DNA from: CAJXVY01 sp965660355
GTDB taxonomy: Bacteria; Actinomycetota; Actinomycetes; Actinomycetales; Microbacteriaceae
Direction: 5' to 3'
Assembly: GCA_965660355.1 (NCBI GenBank)
Contig: CBFHZN010000006.1
Coordinates: 1-64,000 of the forward strand
DNA: 64,000 bases
A program made the position numbers and the translations under genes. Positions 15,623-23,641 of this stretch are shown here, in pieces; the stretch's first letter is position 1; every line of letters begins with the position of its first letter. The notes under the pieces are model-generated. The model did no database searches and was not told where the DNA came from. It saw only the letters and a list, made by a program, of their open reading frames with translations.

Positions 15623-16565
15623 TGTGAAGCTAACAAACCAAGATCTCTTTGGTATTGCACTTTCAATTACAGGCTATCTTCAGCACAACAACAATGAGGT
15701 GACCATAGAACAGGCTTGTGATCATTTCGATATCACCAAGACCCAGCTCAGGAAACTCATAAGCACTCTTTTCACCTTGGAAAACCTAAAAACAACTGAT
15801 TTTTTCTTCGATTTTGATCTGCATGCCTTTGACAATTCAGGGGTGCTTAGATTGAACAGGAAAGCGATAATTACAGATCCGCCAAAGCTTTCAAACCAGC
15901 AGGTTTCAGCGCTGGCGATGGGTCTTGAATATCTAGCAAGCTTTGAGGGTCTTGCGGAGGATGCTGACCTTATTCAACTGATGGAAATCTTTGGAGCAAG
16001 CAAAAAAAGGCCCCTAAAAGATTCACCTAAGAGCGAGAAATTACCAATTCTTCGTGAAGCGGTGGCCGGGCAGAAAAAGATTGAGTGTGATTACATCAAC
16101 ACCAAGGGGGAGAGGGCCAGAAGAACACTGGAGCCACTTCGAATCGATTTGGTCAACGGTGTTTATTACTTACGGGCATATTGCCCAAAAAATAAAAACG
16201 TTCGTAGTTTTCGACTGGACAGAATGAATAATCCAGCTTTGCTAAATGAAAACGTCTCTGCTACGGCTAATAAATCTTTACTAAGCGATGAAATCAACCT
16301 GCCCACCGAATCAGAAAAGTTGGTAGAGGTTGAAGTGGATCTTCAAGCGAAAGATTTCTTTCGCAGCTTCTCATCCAAGCAGACCCCAAAACTTGATGGC
16401 GGAAAACTTACCGGAACGGTCTTTACAGGCGATTACTCCGCCCTTGCGAGGCACGTTATAGCTCGAGCCGGGAAAGTAAAAGTAGTAGCACCCCCGGAAG
16501 CTGTGAGTGCAGTAGCTGAGATGGCCAGAATGCTAACGCTTTCCTCTCCAGCGGACGAGGATTAG
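15615..16565 (+). CDS. pafC: PafC, WYL-domain transcriptional regulator
   Basis: 316 residues: winged helix (LFGIALSITGYLQHNN...ITKTQLRKLI), WYL core (KKIECDYINTKGERARRTLEPLRID, YYLRAYCP, VRSFRLDRM) and WCX domain with a Gly-rich end. The R-x-x-R-x-DR pattern after YLRAYC is the usual WYL-family ligand site. It partners PafB. The ATG at 15615 is used; a GTG two codons earlier is also possible. It is followed after 9 bases by a small membrane protein. Confidence 0.88.
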   Translation: MPNVKLTNQDLFGIALSITGYLQHNNNEVTIEQACDHFDITKTQLRKLISTLFTLENLKTTDFFFDFDLHAFDNSGVLRLNRKAIITDPPKLSNQQVSALAMGLEYLASFEGLAEDADLIQLMEIFGASKKRPLKDSPKSEKLPILREAVAGQKKIECDYINTKGERARRTLEPLRIDLVNGVYYLRAYCPKNKNVRSFRLDRMNNPALLNENVSATANKSLLSDEINLPTESEKLVEVEVDLQAKDFFRSFSSKQTPKLDGGKLTGTVFTGDYSALARHVIARAGKVKVVAPPEAVSAVAEMARMLTLSSPADED

Positions 16566-16574
16566 GCTGGAAAC

Positions 16575-16904
16575 ATGGATGCGACCTGGTTGGTGATCTG
16601 GATTATTGCGGGTCTGTTTGCGGTTGGTTACATAGGCTATTTGCTCTATCAACTTTTTTACCGTTTGAAAAACTTGGTAGACGAGTCGGCTACTTTGCAA
16701 AAAATGGCAACAGAGACCAGAGAAAAAGCAGCGGCTGAGGATGCAAAGTTTGAAAAGGCAGAGCGGACCAGTCCTGATAGTTTATTCACGCTGTTGGGCC
16801 AGAGACGCAAGCGTAAAAGGAAAATTGAACAGAAAAAACGCGATAGACGGCGTAGGCTGATAGGCAGGATTTCTAAAATTGAAGTCGACGGAAGGTTCAG
16901 GTAG
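16575..16904 (+). CDS. Small membrane protein with very basic tail, unknown
   Basis: 109 residues: a single N-terminal membrane helix (about 4-26), a predicted coiled coil rich in Ala/Glu/Lys (36-66), and a strongly basic C-terminal third with RRKRKRK and RDRRRR clusters. No known domain recognised. It sits between pafC and tatA; its stop is immediately followed by the tatA ATG, so it is probably part of the same mRNA. The basic tail would be cytoplasmic if the N-terminus is outside, and could touch nucleic acid or lipid headgroups; that is speculation. Confidence 0.72.
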   Translation: MDATWLVIWIIAGLFAVGYIGYLLYQLFYRLKNLVDESATLQKMATETREKAAAEDAKFEKAERTSPDSLFTLLGQRRKRKRKIEQKKRDRRRRLIGRISKIEVDGRFR

Positions 16905-17078
16905 ATGAGATTAAACGGCTGGGAATGGGTAATCATTCTGGTCATTGTGCTTTTGTTGTGGGGCGCTCCGAAACTACCTGCGCTGGCAAAAAGCCTTGGG
17001 CAATCGATGAAGATTTTCAAAAAAGAGATTCGAGACGATTCCAAGGATAAAAAGGCCAGCGACGACAAGTCTGATTAA
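16905..17078 (+). CDS. tatA: TatA, twin-arginine translocase subunit
   Basis: A 57-residue protein starting MRLNGWEW with one hydrophobic segment (VIILVIVLLLWG), the conserved hinge GAPKLPALAKSLGQSMKIFKKE, and a short charged tail. This is the TatA/E layout: one helix, a Pro-containing hinge and an amphipathic helix. It overlaps tatC by one base (TAATG) and begins right after the stop of the preceding gene. No tatB is nearby; it may be elsewhere, or TatA may do both jobs. Confidence 0.93.
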   Translation: MRLNGWEWVIILVIVLLLWGAPKLPALAKSLGQSMKIFKKEIRDDSKDKKASDDKSD

Positions 17079-17860
17079 TGGCTAGGGGAAAAAACCCCGA
17101 ACGCAAGATGAGCCTTGCCGATCACCTTCGGGAACTCAGGAAGCGACTTTTCTGGATAGCTAGCTTCATTTTGGTGGGAACCGTTGGTGGTTGGTTTTTA
17201 TTTGAACCGGTGTTTGACCTTCTTCAACAGCCAATACTTGAGCTCAGTGAACGCCAAGGAGTAAACGCCACGGTTAATTTCGGCACCGTGGTGAGCGCTT
17301 TTGATCTTCGAATCCAAGTCTCGATATTCCTAGGGTTGCTAATTTCCTCACCATTTTGGCTCTATCAACTTTGGGCATTCATCACCCCTGGCCTCAAAAA
17401 ACACGAACGACGCTATTCGGTTGCATTCATTGCAAGCTCGGTGCCACTTTTTTTGATTGGAACCTATATCGCATGGGTTTCCCTGCCTAACTTTGTCGTC
17501 GTGCTTTTGGGTTTCACTCCAGAGGGCAGTTCGAATGTGATAAACGCAAGTGAATATGTTTTGTTTGCAATTAGGGTGCTGTTTATATTTGGGGCCGCTT
17601 TTGTGATGCCTGTGGTTTTGGTTTTGTTGAATTTTATTGGTCTGATTGAAGCAAAAAGTATTATCAAAGGTTGGCGCTTTGCGGTTTTCATCATTGCAGT
17701 GGTTGCCGCGTTGGTTACACCAACGGCTGAACCAATTTCAATGCTTTTGTTGATGGTTCCTCTGGTGATGCTTTATTTACTAGCTGTTGGAATTGCGTAT
17801 TTGAATGACCGCCGAAAAAGGAAAAAGGCCGAAAAGCTCAGTGAGGGGCTAAACGATTGA
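17078..17860 (+). CDS. tatC: TatC, twin-arginine translocase core subunit
   Basis: 260 residues with six membrane helices. Family features are the cytoplasmic N-terminus MSLADHLRELRKRLFW, SPFWLYQLWAFITPGLKKHERR, and AVVAALVTPTAEPISM. TatC recognises twin-arginine signals. The QcrA Rieske protein encoded in this window carries a Tat-like motif and is a plausible client. The start overlaps tatA and the end overlaps the helicase gene. Confidence 0.95.
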   Translation: MARGKNPERKMSLADHLRELRKRLFWIASFILVGTVGGWFLFEPVFDLLQQPILELSERQGVNATVNFGTVVSAFDLRIQVSIFLGLLISSPFWLYQLWAFITPGLKKHERRYSVAFIASSVPLFLIGTYIAWVSLPNFVVVLLGFTPEGSSNVINASEYVLFAIRVLFIFGAAFVMPVVLVLLNFIGLIEAKSIIKGWRFAVFIIAVVAALVTPTAEPISMLLLMVPLVMLYLLAVGIAYLNDRRKRKKAEKLSEGLND

Positions 17861-20274
17861 ATGAACCAAGCCCAGCGGAGAAATACCGTGCAGCTAAAAA
17901 GAAATCTCAATTAACCGAGCTCGCTAAATTCACCGAGGAACTTCCATTTGGGCTTGATAAGTTCCAGCTAGATTCTTGCACCGCACTGTCTGAGGGGAAA
18001 GGCGTTTTGGTGGCAGCCCCAACAGGTGCAGGAAAGACAGTTGTTGGCGAGTTTGCAATCCATTTGGCACTTGCCAAAAATCAAAAGGTTTTCTACACAA
18101 CACCAATCAAGGCTCTTTCGAATCAAAAATACTCTGAACTTATAAACCGATACGGACGCGAGCGCGTCGGTTTGCTCACCGGCGATAACAACCAAAACTC
18201 CAATGCGCAGATTGTTGTCATGACAACTGAGGTACTAAGAAACATGATTTATGCGGGTTCCACAGCATTAATTGATCTGGGCTATGTGGTGATGGATGAG
18301 GTTCACTACCTTGCTGACCGTTTCAGGGGAGCGGTTTGGGAGGAGGTTATTTTGCATCTGCCGAAAGATGTGAAGGTTGCCTCACTGTCAGCCACTGTCT
18401 CAAACGCCGAGGAGTTTGGGGCTTGGCTTGCTGAAGTAAGGGGCGATACAGAGATTATCGTCAGCGAACACAGGCCAGTACCCCTGCATCAACACGTACT
18501 TTTCGGTGATGAGTTGATTGAACTGTTCGATGCCAAAAGTGGCCAAACCAAGGTAAATCAAAATCTGCTGCAAAGACACCAAAGCAAGCTGAGAGTTCCT
18601 TCGCACAGAGCCAGGAATGGCAAACAGGGTCGCTACATAAAAAGACAGAACCAAATTGAGCGACTATCAAAGCCAGAGGTGGTCGAGGTCTTAGAAAATC
18701 AACAATTGCTTCCAGCGATTTTCTTTATTTTTAGTCGAATCGGTTGTGAAAAAGCAGTGGAGGCATGCGCCCGCTCAAACGTGCGACTCACCAGCAGAGA
18801 GGAGCAAGAGGAGATCCGCAGACAGGTGGAACTCCGTTGTGCATCGATAGCTGACGAGGATCTGGACACGCTGGGTTATTTCGAGTGGTTATCAGCATTA
18901 GAAAAAGGCTACGCCGCTCATCACGCTGGAATGCTTCCTGCATTCAAAGAGGTGGTCGAGGAACTTTTTCAGCAGAAACTAGTGAGAGTTGTTTTTGCAA
19001 CTGAGACCTTGGCATTGGGAATCAACATGCCTGCGAGAACCGTGGTTTTAGAGAAACTGGATAAGTACAACGGGGAGTCAAGGGTGGGTATAACTCCGGG
19101 TGAGTACACTCAGCTAACAGGAAGAGCAGGCAGAAGAGGCATAGACGTGGAGGGGCACAGCGTCATCCTTTGGAGCTCGCAACTTGACCCAAACAGTGTT
19201 GCCGGTTTGGCCAGCAAGCGGACATATCCTCTGAATTCAAGCTTCCGACCCACCTACAACATGGGCGTTAATCTCATCTCAGCATTTGGAATGGAGCTTG
19301 CCAGTTCCATCCTTGAAAAATCATTTGCGCAGTATCAGGCAGATAAGAGCGTGGTGGGAATTGCCTCAAACATAGAGCAGAGAGAGAAATCACTGCAGGG
19401 ATATGAAGAGGCGATGAGCTGTCACCTGGGTGATTTCAAGGAATACTCGACAATCAGGCGAGACATAAGTGATTTAGAGAAAAAACTTTCTTTCGCAAAA
19501 AAAAGAGACATGCGTGAATCAAAGGGTCGACACCTGGATGAAAAACATCTTGCCGAACTAAAGCGCAAACTGAGAGCTCACCCCGCTCACAGATGCCCCG
19601 AGCGCGAGACCCATGCGCGATGGGGGGAGCGCTATCAAAAACTAAAGCGTGAAATTGAAAAAGATCTAGCAAAAATTGATTCAAGAACCAACAGGGTCAG
19701 CAAAACCTTTGAGCGCATAGTTGCACTGTTGGAAAAGCTTGGTTATCTCCACAAAAACAAAGAGCTAGAGGTGACACCAAAAGGGGAGCGGCTGGCCAAG
19801 ATTTATGGAGAGCGAGATTTATTAATTGCGGAGTGTGTCAAACAGGGTGCATGGAAAAACTTAGATCCTGCCAACTTGGCAGCATTGGCAGTCTCTCTTG
19901 TTTATGAGGGAAAGCGCGAAGACAATGAGTACCAGCCAAAGATCCCAAAAGGGCAGTTTGAGGTTGCCTTGGAAAAAACCGAAAGGATTCAAAGAGAATT
20001 GGCTGATCTGCAAAATGACTATCAATTGAAAACCGAGCCTGTTTTAGAACTGGGTCTTTGCTATCCGATGTATCGCTGGGCGAAGGGGGCGAACCTGGAC
20101 ACAGTTTTGGACATCACCGGAATGCTTCCAGGAGATTTCATTCGATGGTCAAAACAATTGATTGACCTTTTGGACCAACTCTCCACATCTGCTGATGCCA
20201 AGGTTGCGGAAACCGCCTATCAAGCAACAGATATGGTCAAGCGCGGCATAGTTGCCTATAGCTATTACGTGTAG
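17857..20274 (+). CDS. helY: HelY, Ski2/Mtr4-like DExH helicase
   Basis: 805 residues of superfamily II helicase: Q-motif-like FQLDSC, Walker A APTGAGKT at 54-61, TPIKALSNQK, DEVH at 147-150, SLSATVSN, and motif VI QLTGRAGRRG, followed by a long C-terminal region with predicted coiled coil (about 500-620) and the DSHCT-like end. Actinobacterial HelY is related to eukaryotic Mtr4/Ski2 RNA helicases. The TTG start overlaps the tatC stop and has GAGGGG 8 bases upstream. It closes the tat operon as in many relatives. Confidence 0.92.
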   Translation: MNEPSPAEKYRAAKKKSQLTELAKFTEELPFGLDKFQLDSCTALSEGKGVLVAAPTGAGKTVVGEFAIHLALAKNQKVFYTTPIKALSNQKYSELINRYGRERVGLLTGDNNQNSNAQIVVMTTEVLRNMIYAGSTALIDLGYVVMDEVHYLADRFRGAVWEEVILHLPKDVKVASLSATVSNAEEFGAWLAEVRGDTEIIVSEHRPVPLHQHVLFGDELIELFDAKSGQTKVNQNLLQRHQSKLRVPSHRARNGKQGRYIKRQNQIERLSKPEVVEVLENQQLLPAIFFIFSRIGCEKAVEACARSNVRLTSREEQEEIRRQVELRCASIADEDLDTLGYFEWLSALEKGYAAHHAGMLPAFKEVVEELFQQKLVRVVFATETLALGINMPARTVVLEKLDKYNGESRVGITPGEYTQLTGRAGRRGIDVEGHSVILWSSQLDPNSVAGLASKRTYPLNSSFRPTYNMGVNLISAFGMELASSILEKSFAQYQADKSVVGIASNIEQREKSLQGYEEAMSCHLGDFKEYSTIRRDISDLEKKLSFAKKRDMRESKGRHLDEKHLAELKRKLRAHPAHRCPERETHARWGERYQKLKREIEKDLAKIDSRTNRVSKTFERIVALLEKLGYLHKNKELEVTPKGERLAKIYGERDLLIAECVKQGAWKNLDPANLAALAVSLVYEGKREDNEYQPKIPKGQFEVALEKTERIQRELADLQNDYQLKTEPVLELGLCYPMYRWAKGANLDTVLDITGMLPGDFIRWSKQLIDLLDQLSTSADAKVAETAYQATDMVKRGIVAYSYYV

Positions 20275-20278
20275 GCGT

Positions 20279-20284
20279 TAGTCT
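20279..20284 (+). promoter_or_regulatory. Probable -10 box of leaderless lnt
   Basis: TAGTCT lies 6 bases before the GTG at 20291 and there is no SD. It would give lnt its own leaderless promoter just after helY. Confidence 0.4.
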
Positions 20285-20290
20285 AGGTCC

Positions 20291-21814
20291 GTGAAGGCGA
20301 TGGAACTGCTCTGGAGGCTGCCACTGGGCCTAGTGGGTGGACTAATTGCTCTTTGGACATTTCCCACCGAGAATATCTGGATTTTAGCTCCAGTAATGGT
20401 GCTTCTAATCGCAGCCAGCGTAACCGGCGCAAGCTTCTGGGTTGCAAGCATGGTTGGCTTTGTAGCTGGCATGGCCTTTTACATCTCCCACATTGAATGG
20501 ATTAGTCAATATTTGGGGCCGTTACCGCTTATTGCACTTTCAGTGCTGCAATCAATTTTCTTTGCATTGGGTTTGGGGGCATGGGCTTATTTATACAACC
20601 GTCTTTCAAAACAAAAGGGGTTTTCAACGCCGTTGGTCCTGTCTTTGGTATTCGCCTCTGTTTGGACTTCAAGAGAATGGCTCGCCAACAATTTCCCCTA
20701 CGGGGGTTTTCCCTGGTCAAGACTTTCAATGACCCAATCTGATTCGATTTTGGCCAACTACGCCTTTTTGGGCGGAATGTCATTGGTTAGCTTTGCTGTC
20801 GCACTTATCGGAATCTCAATATTTTTTGGTATCAAAACAATTCGTGAAAACAATAAGCTTCCGATAGCCAGTGGAGTTACCGTCGTAGCGTTATTTGCTC
20901 TCGCTTTTTTGGTGCCCACTGGAAACACCGAAAAAGTAGGTGAAATCAGGATTGCAGCTGTGCAAGGCAATGCCAATGCTGGTCTATTTGCAAACCCAGA
21001 GCGGGGAAGCATTCTCAATAACCACATAAGCGCATCTGATCTGATTCCAAGGTCTGAGATAGGTGATTTAGACCTAATTGTTTGGCCAGAAAACGCAAGT
21101 GACATTGACCCTCTGCGAAACCCTGACATCCAAAACCAAATAGAAGACTATGTGGCTGAATACTCCGCCCCACTAGTTTTTGGGACCATTACCGAAAGAA
21201 GTGGGCAAGTTTTTAACTCCAGTCTTTACTGGGATAACGAGGGCCTACAGGATTACTACGACAAAAAAAGACCAGTGCCCTTTGCTGAGTATGTCCCGCA
21301 CAGGGATTTTTACAGACTTTTTGCCCCGGAGCTGATTGATTTGATTAGTCGCGATTACTCCTTTGGGGTGAGAGATGGCATTTATGAATTAGAACAGGCC
21401 ACCGCAGGAACCCTGATTTGTTTTGAAATTGCCGAGGATGACATTCCGAGAGAACTTGTCGATCAGGGTTCGCAAATTATTCTCTCGCAGACCAACAACG
21501 CCGATTTTGGATTCTCGGATGAGACCTATCAGCAAGCCGCCATTGCCAAACTGAGAGCAATTGAAACTGGCAGGGTTGTTGTGAACATCTCCACAGTTGG
21601 AAAAAGTGTTATTTACGATGCGGATGGATCAACCATTGATGAAGTTGATTGGTTTGAGCCAGCGGTAATGGTTGAAACCTTAGATCTTCGTGAGGGAAAA
21701 ACTCCGGCAATGCAGTTCGGATTGGCATTGGAAATAGCAAACCTGGCGGCAGCTGCAGGTATCTTGGTGTTCAGCATCAGAACCAAGCCCCGAAAGAGGA
21801 AAAGAAGGCGTTAG
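20291..21814 (+). CDS. lnt: Lnt, apolipoprotein N-acyltransferase
   Basis: 507 residues: about eight membrane helices, then a nitrilase-fold domain from about residue 217. The catalytic triad is visible: Glu267 in WPENAS, Lys325 or 326 in YDKKRPVPFAEYVPHR and Cys377 in LICFEIAED. It adds the third acyl chain to lipoproteins after LspA, also encoded here. The C-terminus ends with a helix and a basic KPRKRKRRR tail. Length matches the family. Confidence 0.92.
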   Translation: MKAMELLWRLPLGLVGGLIALWTFPTENIWILAPVMVLLIAASVTGASFWVASMVGFVAGMAFYISHIEWISQYLGPLPLIALSVLQSIFFALGLGAWAYLYNRLSKQKGFSTPLVLSLVFASVWTSREWLANNFPYGGFPWSRLSMTQSDSILANYAFLGGMSLVSFAVALIGISIFFGIKTIRENNKLPIASGVTVVALFALAFLVPTGNTEKVGEIRIAAVQGNANAGLFANPERGSILNNHISASDLIPRSEIGDLDLIVWPENASDIDPLRNPDIQNQIEDYVAEYSAPLVFGTITERSGQVFNSSLYWDNEGLQDYYDKKRPVPFAEYVPHRDFYRLFAPELIDLISRDYSFGVRDGIYELEQATAGTLICFEIAEDDIPRELVDQGSQIILSQTNNADFGFSDETYQQAAIAKLRAIETGRVVVNISTVGKSVIYDADGSTIDEVDWFEPAVMVETLDLREGKTPAMQFGLALEIANLAAAAGILVFSIRTKPRKRKRRR

Positions 21815-22170
21815 AGGTCTGCTTCACCACGCTTGCGTTTAGCTCTAAGCATTTCTATGCGCTCTGAAAGCAAGTCTTCTAATTCCTGCTCACTGCGGCG
21901 CTCCATGAGCATGTCAAAATGAGTTTTTGGTCCATCATCATCGGCCATCAAGGCTTCGATAGTTTTCCCCTCAACGGCTCGAATCGCAGTTTTTGAACAA
22001 CTAGAGCATTCCCAGCTGTCTGGAACCTCCGCATCAGCAGCGAATACAACCTTGGTTTCATGGGCGTTTGCGCAGATAAACACTTGTTCTTGACGCTCAG
22101 AAAGGCGCACGCCTGCTTCGGTTTCGAGTGATTGTTGCCCAATCCTCATTCCGCGCATTGTCTGATTCAA
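21811..22170 (-). CDS. rbpA: RbpA, RNA polymerase-binding transcription factor
   Basis: 119 residues with the RbpA architecture: basic N-terminal RGMRIGQQSLE, a central zinc-ribbon-like domain with Cys33, His37, Cys55 and Cys58, and a C-terminal sigma-interacting helix (KTHFDMLMERRSEQELEDLLSER). RbpA is specific to actinobacteria and stabilises open complexes of housekeeping sigma. The TTG start has AGAGG six bases upstream, inside a predicted RNA structure. The end overlaps the convergent lnt stop. Confidence 0.95.
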   Translation of the reverse strand: MNQTMRGMRIGQQSLETEAGVRLSERQEQVFICANAHETKVVFAADAEVPDSWECSSCSKTAIRAVEGKTIEALMADDDGPKTHFDMLMERRSEQELEDLLSERIEMLRAKRKRGEADL

Positions 22171-22213
22171 TGTTCACCTCTCGTTGATAGTGGTGTGAAC
22201 ACCCTCGCGAGAG
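22171..22213 (-). promoter_or_regulatory. rbpA leader with two alternative stems over the RBS
   Basis: Read on the minus strand, the leader contains CTCTCG (22213-22208), TGTTCAC (22201-22195), CGAGAG (22183-22178), GTGAACA (22177-22171) and then the TTG start. CTCTCG can pair with CGAGAG, and TGTTCAC with GTGAACA; the two pairings interleave. The CGAGAG/GTGAACA block contains the SD, so either stem would hide it. Function is inferred. Confidence 0.45.
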
Positions 22214-22230
22214 ATAAACTTCCCCGATTC

Positions 22231-22980
22231 CTAACTTCTCAGGGAATTAGGAGCTAAGTCAACACGATCGGTGACTATGCCGGTAGCAAACTCTGAAAGT
22301 CTTAGCATTTCTGCCGGATCATTTACTGTCCAGTAGTGCAATTGCAGACCAAGTTTTCTGACAGTTTTGGTAAATCTGGGGGAGTCGAATCTGAGAATTG
22401 AACGACTGACTGGAATCTGCAGGGCGTGGAAATCACGCTTGATTGTTCGAACCAGGGGAGAGGCAAGCAAATTCGCTGCATACATGCTCAGAAAAGTTTT
22501 GGCATCGGCACTTGATGCAGTTAGGCGATTGGTTGCATCAAGTATTTTTTGCCTGGTGCTCCCATCAAAACTTGAAAGCAACACTCTTTGATGCGCAGAA
22601 AGCTTTTTGAGCACCTCTGCAGTTGGCCCAATTGCAGCAGGGGTTTTCAGATCTAAATTGAATCGACTGTCCGAATAGGTGCTTAGAGCCTGTTCTAGGG
22701 TCGGAATTGAACCGCCCGAAAGAAGCTTTATTTCCTGCACTTGCTGAAAGCTCAATTCAGAGATTTTTTTACTTATACCCGCAACTCTGTAGAGATCATC
22801 ATCATGAAATAAAACCGCAACACCATCGCTGGTGGTTTGAATGTCGCTTTCTAAGTGTGTAGCACCATGCTCCAAGGCTTCACCGAAGGCTTCCAGGGTG
22901 TTCTCATCGACGTCATCGCGGTGTTGGCTTAGACCTCTGTGGGCAAGCAGGCAAAACTCTCCGTCAGTGAAGTAGCTCAT
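22231..22980 (-). CDS. Glycerophosphodiester phosphodiesterase
   Basis: 249 residues with GDPD motifs: AHRG (His14-Arg15), ENT (Glu27), HLESDIQTTSDG (Glu44, Asp46), FHDDDL (His59) and NLDLK, in a TIM-barrel order, ending WTVNDP and GIVTDRVD. It would hydrolyse deacylated phospholipids to glycerol-3-phosphate. No signal peptide, so it acts in the cytosol. It is divergent from the YczE-type gene across a 20-base gap. Confidence 0.92.
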   Translation of the reverse strand: MSYFTDGEFCLLAHRGLSQHRDDVDENTLEAFGEALEHGATHLESDIQTTSDGVAVLFHDDDLYRVAGISKKISELSFQQVQEIKLLSGGSIPTLEQALSTYSDSRFNLDLKTPAAIGPTAEVLKKLSAHQRVLLSSFDGSTRQKILDATNRLTASSADAKTFLSMYAANLLASPLVRTIKRDFHALQIPVSRSILRFDSPRFTKTVRKLGLQLHYWTVNDPAEMLRLSEFATGIVTDRVDLAPNSLRS

Positions 22981-22988
22981 AAAACCCC

Positions 22989-22994
22989 TAGGCT
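22989..22994 (+). promoter_or_regulatory. Probable -10 box of leaderless YczE-type gene
   Basis: TAGGCT is followed by 6 bases and a GTG at 23001 without an SD. It favours the GTG over the TTG at 22995 as the start. Confidence 0.4.
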
Positions 22995-23000
22995 TTGAAT

Positions 23001-23606
23001 GTGAATCAGTCTATTTCAGTCAAGTCTCTAATCAGAGTAGTTATAGGACTGTTCATCTATGGGGGCGGCCTGGCACTAATGGTAAGTGCCGATATAGGTT
23101 TATCGCCCTGGGACGTACTTGCCATGGGAATAAGCATTCAAACAACTCTTAGTTTTGGTTGGGCAACAGTGTTGGTCTCCGGACTGGTATTGCTTATTTG
23201 GATCCCGCTGAAAGTAAAACTTGGCATCGGATCTATTTTGAATGCTTTGCTGGTTGGATTATTTGCCGATCTCTGGCTAACTTTTTTGCCAAGTTATGAA
23301 CTACTGGTTTCAAAAATTGCAGTTTTCTCGATTGGAACAATCACCATCGGATTGGCAACCGGGTTGTACATCTCAGCTGGATTAGGAAAAGGCCCCAGAG
23401 ATGGATTAATGGTTGGCACAGCCGAGAAAGTGAAAAAACCTTTCTGGATTGTGAGAAGCTTCTATGAAGTCCTGGTCTTGGTCATTGGCTTCTCTCTAGG
23501 AGGACCCGTTGGCCTAGGGACTGTAATCTTTGTTGTTTCAATAGGCTATCTGACTCAGTTGGGCTTGCAGCTATTCAAGCTTGCAGACCGAAAAGGTATT
23601 GTATAA
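23001..23606 (+). CDS. YczE/YyaS/YitT-type membrane protein
   Basis: About 201 residues with five to six membrane helices. Signatures are IYGGGLALMVSADIGLSPWDVL near the N-terminus and GLGKGPRDGLMVG in the middle, typical of YczE-like integral membrane proteins of unknown transport role. The GTG at 23001 is chosen because of the TAGGCT box six bases upstream. It stands alone between the glycerophosphodiesterase and trpD, and converges with trpD; no obvious terminator in the 35-base gap. Confidence 0.82.
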   Translation: MNQSISVKSLIRVVIGLFIYGGGLALMVSADIGLSPWDVLAMGISIQTTLSFGWATVLVSGLVLLIWIPLKVKLGIGSILNALLVGLFADLWLTFLPSYELLVSKIAVFSIGTITIGLATGLYISAGLGKGPRDGLMVGTAEKVKKPFWIVRSFYEVLVLVIGFSLGGPVGLGTVIFVVSIGYLTQLGLQLFKLADRKGIV

Positions 23607-23641
23607 TTGCCGATAATATACATTATGTAAAGTAATTTTTA

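Noticed and set aside
16658..17068. 136-residue minus-strand frame across the small membrane protein and tatA
   Set aside because: It is antisense to two genes that are well packed with their neighbours, and its composition (many Ser/Leu/Phe) is that of a shadow.
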